This document shows positions 17,145 through 26,310 of a stretch of DNA of 64,000 bases, in pieces; the first letter of the stretch is position 1; each line of letters begins with the position of its first letter. The stretch covers positions 558,001 to 622,000 of the forward strand of contig NZ_JAFIQX010000003.1 in the NCBI RefSeq assembly GCF_017356035.1, written 5' to 3'. This DNA is from Longitalea luteola (GTDB taxonomy: Bacteria > Bacteroidota > Bacteroidia > Chitinophagales > Chitinophagaceae). The notes beneath the pieces are model-generated. The model did not search any database. It saw only the letters and a list, made by a program, of their open reading frames with translations, and had not been told where the DNA came from. The position numbers were made by a program, and so were the translations under genes.

Positions 17145-17651
17145 AATTAGAATTTTTGAAAACTCCTGTATTTATTGCTACAAATTGTTCGCTGGAATTG
17201 ATAAGTGCTCCTGTTGCCGCACCGGGCCGGGCGTAACTATCAGCAATCACCTACCGAATCCTTCTGATTAGCAGATGGTGCCTGGGACGTAGTCATAAAC
17301 CTGTTTCAGTACCCCAAATAAGGCTTAACGCAGTATGCTTAACCTGCCTGCCGGCTTTGCTTCGCCAAAGGCGCAGCATTCAGGCGCGGAACGCTGCATG
17401 CTCAATGTTTAACGCAAGATCCTGTCAAAAGCGGAAAGTGCATAGCAATAGCGTTTGCGCATGCGCATGCAAAATAGCGCTATAGTCTCAACGTGAGCCG
17501 AAATAACCATGATGCGGTTACGACAATGTAACCTGCAACCTGTAACCGGCTCCCGGCACCTGGTAACCGGTAACTGAAAGCCAGAATACCAACAACGATT
17601 GCTATACGAAATAAAAATGACTTGTTGTTCCTAACTTAAAAGAGTCGCCAT
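17145..17651 (+). other. Long leader region upstream of susC
   Basis: No gene is seen. If module 1 is the susC promoter, the mRNA leader is about 500 bases. It holds a GCGCATGCGC palindrome at 17457-17466 within a larger foldable stretch (17440-17485), a CCTGCCTGCCGGC half-palindrome at 17344-17356 that is shared with 56146-56165, and a heptamer array at 17526-17574. Another AACGATTGC at 17594-17602 has no -7 box at the usual spacing. A second promoter nearer to susC cannot be excluded. Confidence 0.45.
17526..17574. repeat. Seven-unit heptamer array, unit CTGTAAC/CGGTAAC
   Basis: Seven consecutive 7-bp units in perfect register: ATGTAAC, CTGCAAC, CTGTAAC, CGGCTCC, CGGCACC, TGGTAAC, CGGTAAC. 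The third and fourth bases vary while the terminal AAC or ACC is kept. It lies 78 bases before the susC start codon. Confidence 0.88.
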
Positions 17652-20600
17652 ATGAGTAAATTAAAACAATTACCAGCACTGCTGTTATTCATTCCATTTT
17701 TTCTGCAAGCACAAACCCGGCAAATAACGGGAACGGTCACTGATGACAGAGGAGCGCCGGCTGCCAACGTTACTGTACAGGTTAAGGGCGGGCGGGCTGT
17801 GCAAACGGATGCTAAAGGCCAGTTTACCGTTCCTGCCACCGGCACAGGCAATATAAGTCTTACATTGTCCAGTGTGGGCTTCAAACCGGTAACCATAACC
17901 GCAGATGGTACCCGGGATGTGCGCGTTCAGCTGGAGCGTGATGCTGCTACCCTGCAGGAAGTGGTGATCGGTTATCAAACCGTTCCCCGAAGTAAAGTCA
18001 GTGGTTCGGTGTCATCCATTGCTGCGAAACAAATAAAAGACGTACCGTTGGCCTCAGCAGCCGAAGCCCTGCAGGGCCGGCTGGCCGGTGTTCAGGTAAC
18101 CGCCACAGAAGGCGCGCCCGGTTCTGAGGTCGTTGTACGGGTACGTGGCGGCGGCTCCATAACCCAGGATAATTCGCCCCTGTACATTGTTGATGGGGTG
18201 GTGGTCGAAAACGCCCTGAGTGTGATCTCACCGCAGGATATCGCTTCCATCGACGTTTTGAAAGATGCTTCCACCACTGCTATCTATGGCGCGCGTGCTG
18301 CCAACGGAGTAGTGATCATTACCACCAAAGGAGGCCGGCCTGGCAAAACGCAGATCACCTACAATGGCGCTTTTGGCTGGCGGGAGCTGCCCGAGACCAT
18401 GGAAGTAATGAGCCCCTATGATTTCGTGCGCTGGCAATACGAAAGAAGCCGCGGCAACCGCGAAGACAGCATCAGCTTTGTTCGCACCTATGGCAGCACG
18501 TGGGATACGCTTAACGTTTATAAAGACCTGCCGGCCATCAACTGGCAAAGTGAAGTGTTTGGCCAAAAGGCAAAGTTCAATAACCAGAACCTGGCGCTGA
18601 ATGGCGGCGGTGAGAACACTACCTTCAATTTAAGCCTTACCAGCAACAGGGAAGATGGGATCTTGATAGAATCGGGTTTCGATCGCAAACTGGTGAACTT
18701 TAAACTGGAACACAGGGCATCGGATAAATTGAGAATAGGGTTTAATGCCCGTTATCTCGATCAAACCATTCGCGGCGCCGGTACTACCAACAGCGGCACG
18801 CGCGCTACCAACCGCCTCCGCCATACCATAAACTACCGGCCATTTGAACTGCCGACCCCAGCCGGCGGCATCGATGATTTTGATGAAGCGTATTTTCTCG
18901 CATCCAGCGGCGCTATCAATCCCGTATTATTAACCAGGGCCGAATACCGGCGTCAATATACAAAAGCCACTTACCTGAGTGGTTTCTTCAATTACACCAT
19001 TGTAAAGAACCTGAGTTTACGCTCTACGTTTGGCTATGACAATGCGGTGGTTGAAACAGACCTCTTCTTTAGTAAGATCACTCCAACAGCGCGCAATTTC
19101 GCCTCCCTGCCGGTGGCATCTATAGGCGAGCAATACAACAATACCCTCACCAACTCAAACGTATTGCAGTACAACCTGGCGAACTATAAAGGTAAACACG
19201 ATATCAACGTACTGATAGGGCAGGAGGTGATCGACCAACGAGTGCGCACAAGCGCTTTTGAGACCCGCTATTTTCCTTCAGATATTTCGGCCGAAAAAGC
19301 GTTGGAGAACATGGGTGCCGGCTCGGCGCCTCCAGGCTCATCGCAACCATTGCCCACGACCTTTACGCAACCACCCAGCCGCATTTTCTCCTGGTTTGGC
19401 CGGGCAAGTTATGAGTTTGACGATAAGTACGCCGCTACCTTTAACCTGCGGGCCGACCGCTCTTCCAAATTTGCATCTGAAAATGGAACACTCGTTTTCC
19501 CGTCAGGATCGGTGTCGTGGCGTTTCAGCCAGGAAGATTTTATGCAAGATCTCTCGTGGGTGAACGATGCCAAACTACGTTTCGGTTACGGATCGGTGGG
19601 AAACAACCGCATCGACAACCTGCTATATCTGCAATTATACGGGGTAACGGGTCAGTATGCATTTAATCATATCATTCAACCCGGGGTAGCGCCAGTTTAC
19701 CTGCGTAACCCTGATCTGCGATGGGAACGGAATACCAACATGAACCTGGGAATGGATTGGTCGCTGTTCAATAACCGCCTGCAGTTTACGGTGGATGTAT
19801 ATAAGAATTCCGCCAAAGACCTGCTGCTCGCCGTGAACATTCCACCTACCACCGGTTATACGTCGCAGTTGCAGAACCTGGGTGCCACCTCTAACCGCGG
19901 TATTGAATTCCAGATCAATGCCATTCCGGTTTCCAAAAAAGATTTTAGCTGGAACACCAACTTCAATATTTCTTTCAATAAGAACCGGGTCGAAAACCTG
20001 GGGGGCGTAGATGAAATTACCCGTACTTCCGGCTGGCAGGGCAGCGATGGCGTTGATGATTACATCGTAAAAGTAGGCGAGCCTGCCGGTTTGATGTATG
20101 GCTTTGTGACCGAAGGTATGTTCAGTGTGGATGATTTCAATTACAACCCCGCCAATCAAACCTACACCCTGAAACCAGATATTGCCAATAATGGCGTATA
20201 CGGTGTTGCACAACCGGGTATGCTAAAATGGCGTGACATCAGCGGTCCCGATGGGGTGCCTGACGGCATAATAACCGCTGATTATGACCGCGTGGTGGTA
20301 GGCGACGCCAACCCCACATTCACCGGCGGCTGGAACAACCAGCTTGCTTATAAAGGATTTGATCTAAGTGTTTTCGTCAACTTTGTTTATGGCAATGACA
20401 TTTATAATGCCAATAAAATAGAATGGACCGATGGCGCTTTTCCTAACCTGAATATGCTGAACATTATGAAAGACCGCTTTACGTACATCAATGACGCGGG
20501 ACAACGGGTAACCGATCCCAAGGAGCTGGCGGCGTTGAATGAGAACGCCAAGATCTGGACACCGGTGCGGGTACAACGCTGGTGGTTACACTCCTGGGCT

Positions 20601-20855
20601 GTGGAAGATGGTTCGTACCTGCGGATCAATAACCTCACAGTGGGCTATTCATTACCAAAAACGGTGATCAATAAGATCAAGCTGTCTACCTTCCGCGTGT
20701 ATGCAACTGTGAACAACCTGGCCACGTTGACCAGTTATTCGGGATACGACCCCGATGTTACGGCCCGCAGAAACGATCCGTTAACACCCGGGGTTGACTT
20801 TGCCGCGTATCCGCGCTCACGTACCTGGGTCTTTGGCGTAAATGTTACATTTTAA
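17652..20855 (+). CDS. SusC/RagA TonB-dependent outer-membrane transporter (pair 1)
   Basis: 1067 residues. A signal peptide (MSKLKQLPALLLFIPFFLQAQ) is followed by a carboxypeptidase-regulatory-like domain (QITGTVTDDRGAPAANVTV), a TonB-box/plug region (EVVIGYQTVPRSKVSGSVSS, ALQGRLAGVQV, ASTTAIYGARAANGVVIITTKGG) and a 22-strand barrel ending in an aromatic terminal strand (WVFGVNVTF). No STN domain is present, so it is a plain transporter, not an anti-sigma signalling type. With the SusD 20 bases downstream it should import pectin oligosaccharides. Control by the divergent LacI-type regulator is inferred from position and the operator-like site. Confidence 0.95.
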   Translation: MSKLKQLPALLLFIPFFLQAQTRQITGTVTDDRGAPAANVTVQVKGGRAVQTDAKGQFTVPATGTGNISLTLSSVGFKPVTITADGTRDVRVQLERDAATLQEVVIGYQTVPRSKVSGSVSSIAAKQIKDVPLASAAEALQGRLAGVQVTATEGAPGSEVVVRVRGGGSITQDNSPLYIVDGVVVENALSVISPQDIASIDVLKDASTTAIYGARAANGVVIITTKGGRPGKTQITYNGAFGWRELPETMEVMSPYDFVRWQYERSRGNREDSISFVRTYGSTWDTLNVYKDLPAINWQSEVFGQKAKFNNQNLALNGGGENTTFNLSLTSNREDGILIESGFDRKLVNFKLEHRASDKLRIGFNARYLDQTIRGAGTTNSGTRATNRLRHTINYRPFELPTPAGGIDDFDEAYFLASSGAINPVLLTRAEYRRQYTKATYLSGFFNYTIVKNLSLRSTFGYDNAVVETDLFFSKITPTARNFASLPVASIGEQYNNTLTNSNVLQYNLANYKGKHDINVLIGQEVIDQRVRTSAFETRYFPSDISAEKALENMGAGSAPPGSSQPLPTTFTQPPSRIFSWFGRASYEFDDKYAATFNLRADRSSKFASENGTLVFPSGSVSWRFSQEDFMQDLSWVNDAKLRFGYGSVGNNRIDNLLYLQLYGVTGQYAFNHIIQPGVAPVYLRNPDLRWERNTNMNLGMDWSLFNNRLQFTVDVYKNSAKDLLLAVNIPPTTGYTSQLQNLGATSNRGIEFQINAIPVSKKDFSWNTNFNISFNKNRVENLGGVDEITRTSGWQGSDGVDDYIVKVGEPAGLMYGFVTEGMFSVDDFNYNPANQTYTLKPDIANNGVYGVAQPGMLKWRDISGPDGVPDGIITADYDRVVVGDANPTFTGGWNNQLAYKGFDLSVFVNFVYGNDIYNANKIEWTDGAFPNLNMLNIMKDRFTYINDAGQRVTDPKELAALNENAKIWTPVRVQRWWLHSWAVEDGSYLRINNLTVGYSLPKTVINKIKLSTFRVYATVNNLATLTSYSGYDPDVTARRNDPLTPGVDFAAYPRSRTWVFGVNVTF

Positions 20856-20875
20856 AAACAAAAAACGATTGATCT

Positions 20876-22693
20876 ATGAAGCGTTTTCGATCATATCAAA
20901 TAATTGCCACAGCCGTTCTTTGGATCTTAATTGTCAATATAACGGGTTGTAAAAAATATACGGAAGTAGAACCTGATTCGGCGTATACCATTCCGGAGGT
21001 GTTCAGTGATGTGCCCAATGCCACCATGGCTGTTATAGGGGCCTATGATGAATTGCAGGGAGATGCAGGTTATGGCATTCGCATCAGTATGTATTACCCA
21101 TACGATTCCGATGAAGGAATTGTGAGTGGTAATATCGACAATGGCCGCCGGGGAATTGGCCGTTATCAGCTGTTGCTGACCAATACAGAGATAGCAAATC
21201 CTTTCCGCCAGTTATATCGTGGTGTTGAAAAAGCCAATTTGTGTATTGAACAGATACCGCAGATGCGGTTGTATGAAGAAGGAACGGATACAGAGAAAAA
21301 AGAATTAAGGCGTTTACTCGGTGAAGCGCTTACGTTACGGGCGCAATTCTATTTTGAGCTCATCCGTAACTGGGGCGATGTGCCGGCGCCCATGGTTCCT
21401 TCTTATCGACAATCTGATCTATTCCTGCCCCGCACCGATCGCGATTCAACCTATGATATTATCTTGACCGACCTGGCTACTGCCATTGACCTGTTGCCCT
21501 GGCGAACTGAAGTGGCGCGCAATGAACGCATCACGAAAGGCGCGGCTAAGGCATTGCGGGCAAGAATAGCTTTGTTCAGGGGTGGTTATGCCTTGCGCAA
21601 CAATGCCCGCATCGAGCGCCGCAGCGATTATCTGAAATATTACGAGATGGCCAAAAAGGAATGTGAAGATCTGATGGCCCGGCGTGATCAGCATACTTTG
21701 AATCCGAACTTTGAAAATATCTGGCGCAACGTAACCTCATTTACTTACGATCCGCAAGCCGAGATCTTGTTTGAAGTGGGCGCCGGTGGAGGTAACGGCA
21801 ATAGCGACAGCCGCATGGGTAATTACGATGGCCCTAATCTTAACAATGCTTCGCGCTATGGCGCCGGCGGCGGTGGCATCATTATGCTGCCCAATTATTT
21901 TTATGCCTTTGATTCGGTAGATACCCGGCGTGATGTTACCGTAACCTGGTACCAGGTTACGTCGGCCAGTAATGTAAAATCGATGCGCCGCCTCACTGAA
22001 TTGAATACCGGTAAATACCGGCGTGACTGGCGGGTGCCGCTGTTGCCCGGTACCGTATTGAATGTAGGATATAACTGGGTGATGATCCGTTTTTCTGATG
22101 TGCTGCTGATGTACGCCGAAGCCGTGAACGAACTTAATAACGGGCCAACCGCCGCGGCCATTGCAGCTTTTGAAGAAGTTAGAAAAAGAGCCTATCGCGG
22201 CAATACAAATCTCATCGGCGCCACCCCAACTGATAAAGCAGGTTTTTTTGCTGCATTGGACAACGAACGGTTCCTTGAGTTCGGGCATGAAGGCATTCGC
22301 AAATATGATCTGTTACGTTGGGGACAGCTGGCTAATAAACTCAGTGAAGCAAAAACAAAAATTGAACAAATAAGAACGGCCTCGGGAAGATATGCGAATG
22401 TACCAGACACTGTTTACTGGCGCAATGCAGGGGAGGAGATACAATTTTATGCAGGTGCCAATACGGCACCAACAGCGCAACCTTTCTGGCAGCCAAAACA
22501 AAAGCCCACAGCGGGATCCTGGAATGCTTTGGCATGGCGAACTTCCCTTGGAATAAATGTTATAGATGGTAAACCGTTGGCTGCAGGGATGGCCAGCTTT
22601 TTTGTATCCGGAAAAAGTGAGTTGTTTCCCTTCGATCAGGCAACACTGGCTGCCTACCAGGGAAGGTTATCACAGAACCCGGGTTATCAATAA
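20876..22693 (+). CDS. SusD/RagB family glycan-binding lipoprotein (pair 1)
   Basis: 605 residues. A lipoprotein signal peptide ends at Cys25 (ILIVNITGCKK). The TPR-rich SusD fold is seen from GEALTLRAQFYFELIRNWGDVP (residues about 145-167) and the C-terminal KYDLLRWGQ motif typical of RagB/SusD proteins. It forms the outer-membrane lid of the SusC transporter encoded 20 bases upstream and binds the pectin-derived ligand. A Gly-rich stretch (GAGGGNGNSDSRMG) around residues 300-315 is a probable surface loop. It is cotranscribed with susC and probably ends the short operon, because the following gene has its own promoter module. Confidence 0.94.
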   Translation: MKRFRSYQIIATAVLWILIVNITGCKKYTEVEPDSAYTIPEVFSDVPNATMAVIGAYDELQGDAGYGIRISMYYPYDSDEGIVSGNIDNGRRGIGRYQLLLTNTEIANPFRQLYRGVEKANLCIEQIPQMRLYEEGTDTEKKELRRLLGEALTLRAQFYFELIRNWGDVPAPMVPSYRQSDLFLPRTDRDSTYDIILTDLATAIDLLPWRTEVARNERITKGAAKALRARIALFRGGYALRNNARIERRSDYLKYYEMAKKECEDLMARRDQHTLNPNFENIWRNVTSFTYDPQAEILFEVGAGGGNGNSDSRMGNYDGPNLNNASRYGAGGGGIIMLPNYFYAFDSVDTRRDVTVTWYQVTSASNVKSMRRLTELNTGKYRRDWRVPLLPGTVLNVGYNWVMIRFSDVLLMYAEAVNELNNGPTAAAIAAFEEVRKRAYRGNTNLIGATPTDKAGFFAALDNERFLEFGHEGIRKYDLLRWGQLANKLSEAKTKIEQIRTASGRYANVPDTVYWRNAGEEIQFYAGANTAPTAQPFWQPKQKPTAGSWNALAWRTSLGINVIDGKPLAAGMASFFVSGKSELFPFDQATLAAYQGRLSQNPGYQ

Positions 22694-22818
22694 TGCAGAT
22701 GATTAACGGCAATGCTCAATGTTAAGAAACGGAAAATATTCCGCAGCATCCAGAGCTTGAACGATTGGGGCTGACCGGATGAACGTTGACCGCTCGATTG
22801 CCGGTGGCCGAAAAGCCG

Positions 22819-22847
22819 AAACGCTGCTTAACCGCTAAGCAGCGTTT
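22819..22847. terminator. Perfect 12-bp stem hairpin after susD
   Basis: AAACGCTGCTTA at 22819-22830 pairs perfectly with 22836-22847 around the 5-base loop ACCGC. No T-run follows, so it may be an mRNA-stabilising or pausing structure rather than a classical terminator. It lies 126 bases after the susD stop codon. The rest of the 22694-22950 gap holds word-like repeats but no gene. Confidence 0.6.
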
Positions 22848-22903
22848 GGCATTATACGCAGCTTTGCAACCGCTCACCTGAAACCTGCATCTTGAAGACT
22901 TTG

Positions 22904-22945
22904 AACTATTAACTGAGAACTGTGAACTGTAAACTGTGAACTCCG
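22904..22945. repeat. Heptamer array, unit AACTGTG
   Basis: Six in-register units: AACTATT, AACTGAG, AACTGTG, AACTGTA, AACTGTG, AACTCCG. The array ends 8 bases before the operator word of promoter module 2, so a change in copy number would alter the region just upstream of that operator. As a rotation the unit equals CTGTAAA, close to the CTGTAAC arrays. Confidence 0.88.
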
Positions 22946-22953
22946 ATTCCGGG

Positions 22954-23015
22954 AACGTTTGCATAGAAAAAGGAACGCTGAATCAGCCATTTAACAAAAT
23001 ATCTCACTAGAATTG
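22954..23015 (+). promoter_or_regulatory. Operator-promoter module 2 (pectate lyase operon)
   Basis: AACGTTTGC at 22954-22962, ATATCT at 22999-23004 and TAGAATTG at 23008-23015. Operator to -7 distance is 54 bp. About 70 bases around it align with module 1 at high identity, including GGGAACG, the A-run after it and CTAGAATTGA. The predicted start site near 23022 gives a leader of about 50 bases to the ATG at 23075. Confidence 0.7.
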
Positions 23016-23074
23016 ACATCAGATGTATGATAAAACGATTGTTAATCTGTAAGCAACCCAGGGTAGATCGCCGT

Positions 23075-24463
23075 ATGAAAATGAAGATCATTCTGGCAAT
23101 TATTCATTTTATTTTTTATGCTGACCTTACAGCGCAACCCATTGCCTTCCCTGGTGCGGAAGGGTTTGGCCAGTACACTACCGGCGGCCGCGGCGGTAAA
23201 GTGTTCGTGGTAACTACCCTCGATGATGATGGACCCGGCAGCTTTAGAAAAGCAGTGCAGTCCGGCGAACCGCGCATCATTGTATTTGCTGTTTCGGGCA
23301 CCATTCACCTGCAATCAAAGCTTGAGATAAAAGGAAACGTTACCATTGCCGGGCAAACAGCGCCCGGTGATGGCATTTGTCTGGCCGATCACCCCGTTGG
23401 TTTGGCCGGTGATAATATTATTGTGCGTTATCTGCGCTTTCGCATGGGCGATAAGAACCAGCGCGGCGGCATGGTCGACGGCAGCGGAAGTGATGACGCT
23501 TTTGGCGGAACCCGCAAAAAGAATATTGTCATCGATCATTGTTCCATGAGCTGGAGCACCGACGAAGTGTTTTCAGTATATAATGGCGACAGCACCACGC
23601 TGCAATGGAACCTCATTGCAGAGCCGTTGAACTACAGTTATCATTTCGAAAAAGGCGATAAAGATTATGAACGCCATGGCTATGGCGGTATCTGGGGCGG
23701 GAAACATTTGTCAGCACATCATAATCTCTTCGCGCATTGCAATAGCCGCAATCCCCGTTTCAATGGCATTCGCAACATGCCCGATGAAAATGTGGATTAC
23801 CGCAATAATGTGATCTACAACTGGGGCGGCAACAATGTATATGCCGGTGAAGGGGGTAATTACAATATTGTAAACAATTACTACAAGTACGGTCCCAATA
23901 CCAATAAGAATGTAAAGTACCAGGTTGTGAATCCCTGGAGTAAACCACCGAATATAGCGTACGGTAAATATTTTGTGGATGGAAATTATGTAGATGGATC
24001 AAATGAAGTAACCAGCAACAACTGGCTCGGTGTGCGTATGGGCGATAATAAGCGGGGCGACGATCCGGCACTGGCGAAAGCAAATGCTCCGTTTGCCATT
24101 GTACCGGTAACTACGCAGCAGGCTAAAGATGCCTATGAACTGGTGCTGAAGCAGGTTGGTTGCAGTTTGCCCAACAGGGATACGCTGGATGCACGTATCA
24201 TCAACGATGTAAAACACCGCACCGGCCGTTTCATTGATGTGCAGGGCGGCTATCCGCATGGAACTGCCTATGAAGCTACCGTGAAAGCATGGCCGGCTTT
24301 GAGTACAACACCAGCTGCTCCCGATAAAGACCGGGATGGCATGCCCGATGCCTGGGAAAAGAAACAAAAACTGGATCCGGCTGATGCCAGTGATGCAGCG
24401 GGTTACAAACTCGATAAACAATACACAAATATTGAGGTGTATGTTAATGGACTAGTGAAGTAA
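23075..24463 (+). CDS. Pectate lyase, polysaccharide lyase family 1 type
   Basis: Secreted beta-elimination of polygalacturonate. After a signal peptide (KIILAIIHFIFYADLTAQ) the mature protein opens with AFPGAEGFG and GGRGGKVF.VT.LDD.GPGS.R.A, the hallmark of the Bacteroidota pectate-lyase subgroup, followed by parallel beta-helix repeats. The VDGSGSDDAF and IDHCSMSWSTDE blocks (residues about 145-175) hold the Ca-binding Asp/Glu residues, and the NRNPRFNG-like block NSRNPRFNGIRN supplies the catalytic Arg. The C-terminus (DKDRDGMPDAWEKKQKLDP) is a Ca-binding dockerin-like or thrombospondin-type-3-like repeat. The frame opens at 23027; the signal peptide points to 23075. Confidence 0.92.
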   Translation: MKMKIILAIIHFIFYADLTAQPIAFPGAEGFGQYTTGGRGGKVFVVTTLDDDGPGSFRKAVQSGEPRIIVFAVSGTIHLQSKLEIKGNVTIAGQTAPGDGICLADHPVGLAGDNIIVRYLRFRMGDKNQRGGMVDGSGSDDAFGGTRKKNIVIDHCSMSWSTDEVFSVYNGDSTTLQWNLIAEPLNYSYHFEKGDKDYERHGYGGIWGGKHLSAHHNLFAHCNSRNPRFNGIRNMPDENVDYRNNVIYNWGGNNVYAGEGGNYNIVNNYYKYGPNTNKNVKYQVVNPWSKPPNIAYGKYFVDGNYVDGSNEVTSNNWLGVRMGDNKRGDDPALAKANAPFAIVPVTTQQAKDAYELVLKQVGCSLPNRDTLDARIINDVKHRTGRFIDVQGGYPHGTAYEATVKAWPALSTTPAAPDKDRDGMPDAWEKKQKLDPADASDAAGYKLDKQYTNIEVYVNGLVK

Positions 24464-24464
24464 T

Positions 24465-24500
24465 GTTGATAAAGTTAAAAAGTTGATAAGGTTATAAATG
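24465..24500. repeat. Degenerate 9-bp array, unit AGTTGATAA
   Basis: GTTGATAAA, GTTAAAAA, GTTGATAAG, GTTATAAAT fill the whole gap between the pectate lyase and the esterase genes. The same word occurs in 27295-27320 and 36319-36420. Confidence 0.65.
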
Positions 24501-24507
24501 AACAGCA

Positions 24508-25242
24508 ATGAACAAGTTGGTAGTTATTGCACTATTTATGTTGATGGCGTTTGTCATGCCACCTAAAAAAAAGATCACGGTATGGCTGATCGGGGATTCG
24601 ACCATGTCGGTTAAAGACGTGAAAGCATACCCTGAGCACGGGTGGGGAATGCCCTTTGTTTACTTTTTCGATTCAACGGTGACGGTTGATAACCGCGCAC
24701 AAAACGGCCGCAGTACCAGAACCTTTATGGAGGAGAACCGATGGGCGCCCGTAGTAGCGGCTATGCAGGAAGGCGATTATGTGTTTGTTCAGTTCGGACA
24801 TAATGACGAGGTAAAAACTAAGAGAAGTTATACGCCAGAAGCGCAATTCAAAGCCAACCTGGTGAAATACATTACTGATACGAGGAGCAAAAAGGCTACA
24901 CCGGTCTTATTGACACCGGTAGCGCGCCGCAATTTCGACTCAACCGGTCACATCGTAGGCACGCACGACCTGTATGCACAAATTGTGCGTGACGTGGCCA
25001 AAGAGAATAAGGTGCCATTGATCGACCTCGATAAACAAGGCCAGGCATTGATGCAGCAATGGGGTGTTGACAAATCAAAATTGTTGTTCAATCACCTGGC
25101 GCCCGATGAGCACCCCAATTATCCGAAAGGAAAAGAAGATAACACCCACTTCAATGAACTTGGCGCCCGCATGATAGCACAGCTCGTGCTGAAAGGAATA
25201 AAAAGCCTGGGGCTGGAACTGGCGGAAAGAGTGAGGAAATGA
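24508..25242 (+). CDS. Rhamnogalacturonan acetylesterase-like SGNH hydrolase (CE12 type)
   Basis: Removes acetyl groups from pectin, most likely from rhamnogalacturonan. The SGNH blocks are visible: GDST with nucleophile Ser31, the block II Gly in NGRSTRTF, block III Asn in QFGHND, and block V Asp211-x2-His214 (DNTHF). 244 residues is typical of the family. The N-terminus has a short hydrophobic segment (VVIALFMLMAFVM) that is a plausible signal peptide. The gene begins 44 bases after the pectate lyase and continues the pectin degradation operon. Confidence 0.9.
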   Translation: MNKLVVIALFMLMAFVMPPKKKITVWLIGDSTMSVKDVKAYPEHGWGMPFVYFFDSTVTVDNRAQNGRSTRTFMEENRWAPVVAAMQEGDYVFVQFGHNDEVKTKRSYTPEAQFKANLVKYITDTRSKKATPVLLTPVARRNFDSTGHIVGTHDLYAQIVRDVAKENKVPLIDLDKQGQALMQQWGVDKSKLLFNHLAPDEHPNYPKGKEDNTHFNELGARMIAQLVLKGIKSLGLELAERVRK

Positions 25243-25276
25243 TTAGCTGATGTGATAATTAGCTAATGTGATAATG
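25242..25276. repeat. Octamer array starting within the esterase stop codon
   Basis: Units ATTAGCTG, ATGTGATA, ATTAGCTA, ATGTGATA form two 16-bp copies that differ at one base. The first base of the array is the last base of the stop codon, showing how tightly the arrays border coding sequence. Confidence 0.8.
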
Positions 25277-25306
25277 AACACCCAACATCAGTATTAAATA
25301 TTTTAC

Positions 25307-26221
25307 ATGTATCGAAAGATCGCTTGTTTATTGCTTGTAATTTTTTCAGGACGATTGGTTATACAGGCGCAGGAATTCATTCCCTTGTGGCCCGCCGGTA
25401 AAATGCCTAATACGAAAGGCATGCGATTAAAAGATAGTATTTACAACGAACGGGTGTACCAGGTGGGAACGCCGGGTGTTTATGCATTCTTTCCCTCTGT
25501 GCAGGAGAATAAACATTGTGCAGTGCTTATTTGTCCGGGTGGCGGCTACCATCATCTGTCATACCAGGTCAGCGGTTTTCAGCTGGCCAAATGGTTTAAC
25601 ACAATGGGCATTAGTGCTTTTGTCTTGAACTACCGCCTGCCCGTTTCGCCCGATCTCATACAACGTGAAAAAGGACCCTTGCAGGATGCACAACGCGCCA
25701 TGCGGGTAATACGGGCCAATGCCGGCAAATGGAATCTTCAACAGAACAGGATCGGCATCATGGGGGTTTCTGCCGGCGGACACCTCGCTGCCTGGGTGGG
25801 CAACAGCAGCGAAGATGTAGCTGCCATTGGCGATACCATGAATGCAATAACCTACCGGCCCGATTTTACCATTCTGGTTTCACCGGTTATCACTTTGGAG
25901 CAATATGCGCATAAAGGCAGCCGCGATAATTTGCTGGGCAATAATGTTTCTAAAGAGCAATTGGAAAAATATTCCATGGAATTACAGGTAAAGCCAACCA
26001 CACCCCCCTGTTTCCTGGCACATGCAAACAATGACAAAGCGGTTGATCCCCGCAACAGTGTTTATTTCTATCAGGCATTGTTGGATAAAAACATTGCAGC
26101 AAGCATTCATGTTTTTCCCCAGGGAGCACATAACATAGCGCTGCGTAACAATCCCGGCTCTACTGCATTGTGGACAACATTATGCGAACAGTGGCTTATT
26201 GAAATGGGATTTTTGAAATAG
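25307..26221 (+). CDS. Secreted alpha/beta-hydrolase, probable carbohydrate (pectin) esterase
   Basis: 304 residues with a signal peptide ending near AQEFIPLW. The catalytic triad can be read as Ser155 in GVSAGGH, an Asp in ANNDKAVDP and a His in QGAHN. The oxyanion-hole motif CPGGGYHHLSY (HGGG-like) near residue 80 places it with the hormone-sensitive-lipase/acetyl-xylan-esterase-like group, close to the Bacteroidota acetyl and feruloyl esterases. The context between CE12-type and CE8 genes suggests it deacetylates pectin or its side chains. The substrate itself is not shown by sequence. Confidence 0.87.
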   Translation: MYRKIACLLLVIFSGRLVIQAQEFIPLWPAGKMPNTKGMRLKDSIYNERVYQVGTPGVYAFFPSVQENKHCAVLICPGGGYHHLSYQVSGFQLAKWFNTMGISAFVLNYRLPVSPDLIQREKGPLQDAQRAMRVIRANAGKWNLQQNRIGIMGVSAGGHLAAWVGNSSEDVAAIGDTMNAITYRPDFTILVSPVITLEQYAHKGSRDNLLGNNVSKEQLEKYSMELQVKPTTPPCFLAHANNDKAVDPRNSVYFYQALLDKNIAASIHVFPQGAHNIALRNNPGSTALWTTLCEQWLIEMGFLK

Positions 26222-26281
26222 TTATTGAGTTATTGGGTTATTGGGTTATTGGGCTATTGAGGGGCTTAATAACTCAATAAC
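26221..26281. repeat. Octamer array GTTATTGG with perfect inverted end
   Basis: Five in-register octamers GTTATTGA, GTTATTGG (three times), GCTATTGA at 26221-26260. The first 14 bases (26221-26234) are an exact reverse complement of 26268-26281, giving a 14-bp hairpin stem. The array begins with the last base of the esterase stop codon. Confidence 0.88.
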
Positions 26282-26310
26282 TGACGAACTAAAACGAGAA
26301 CCAGAATAAG

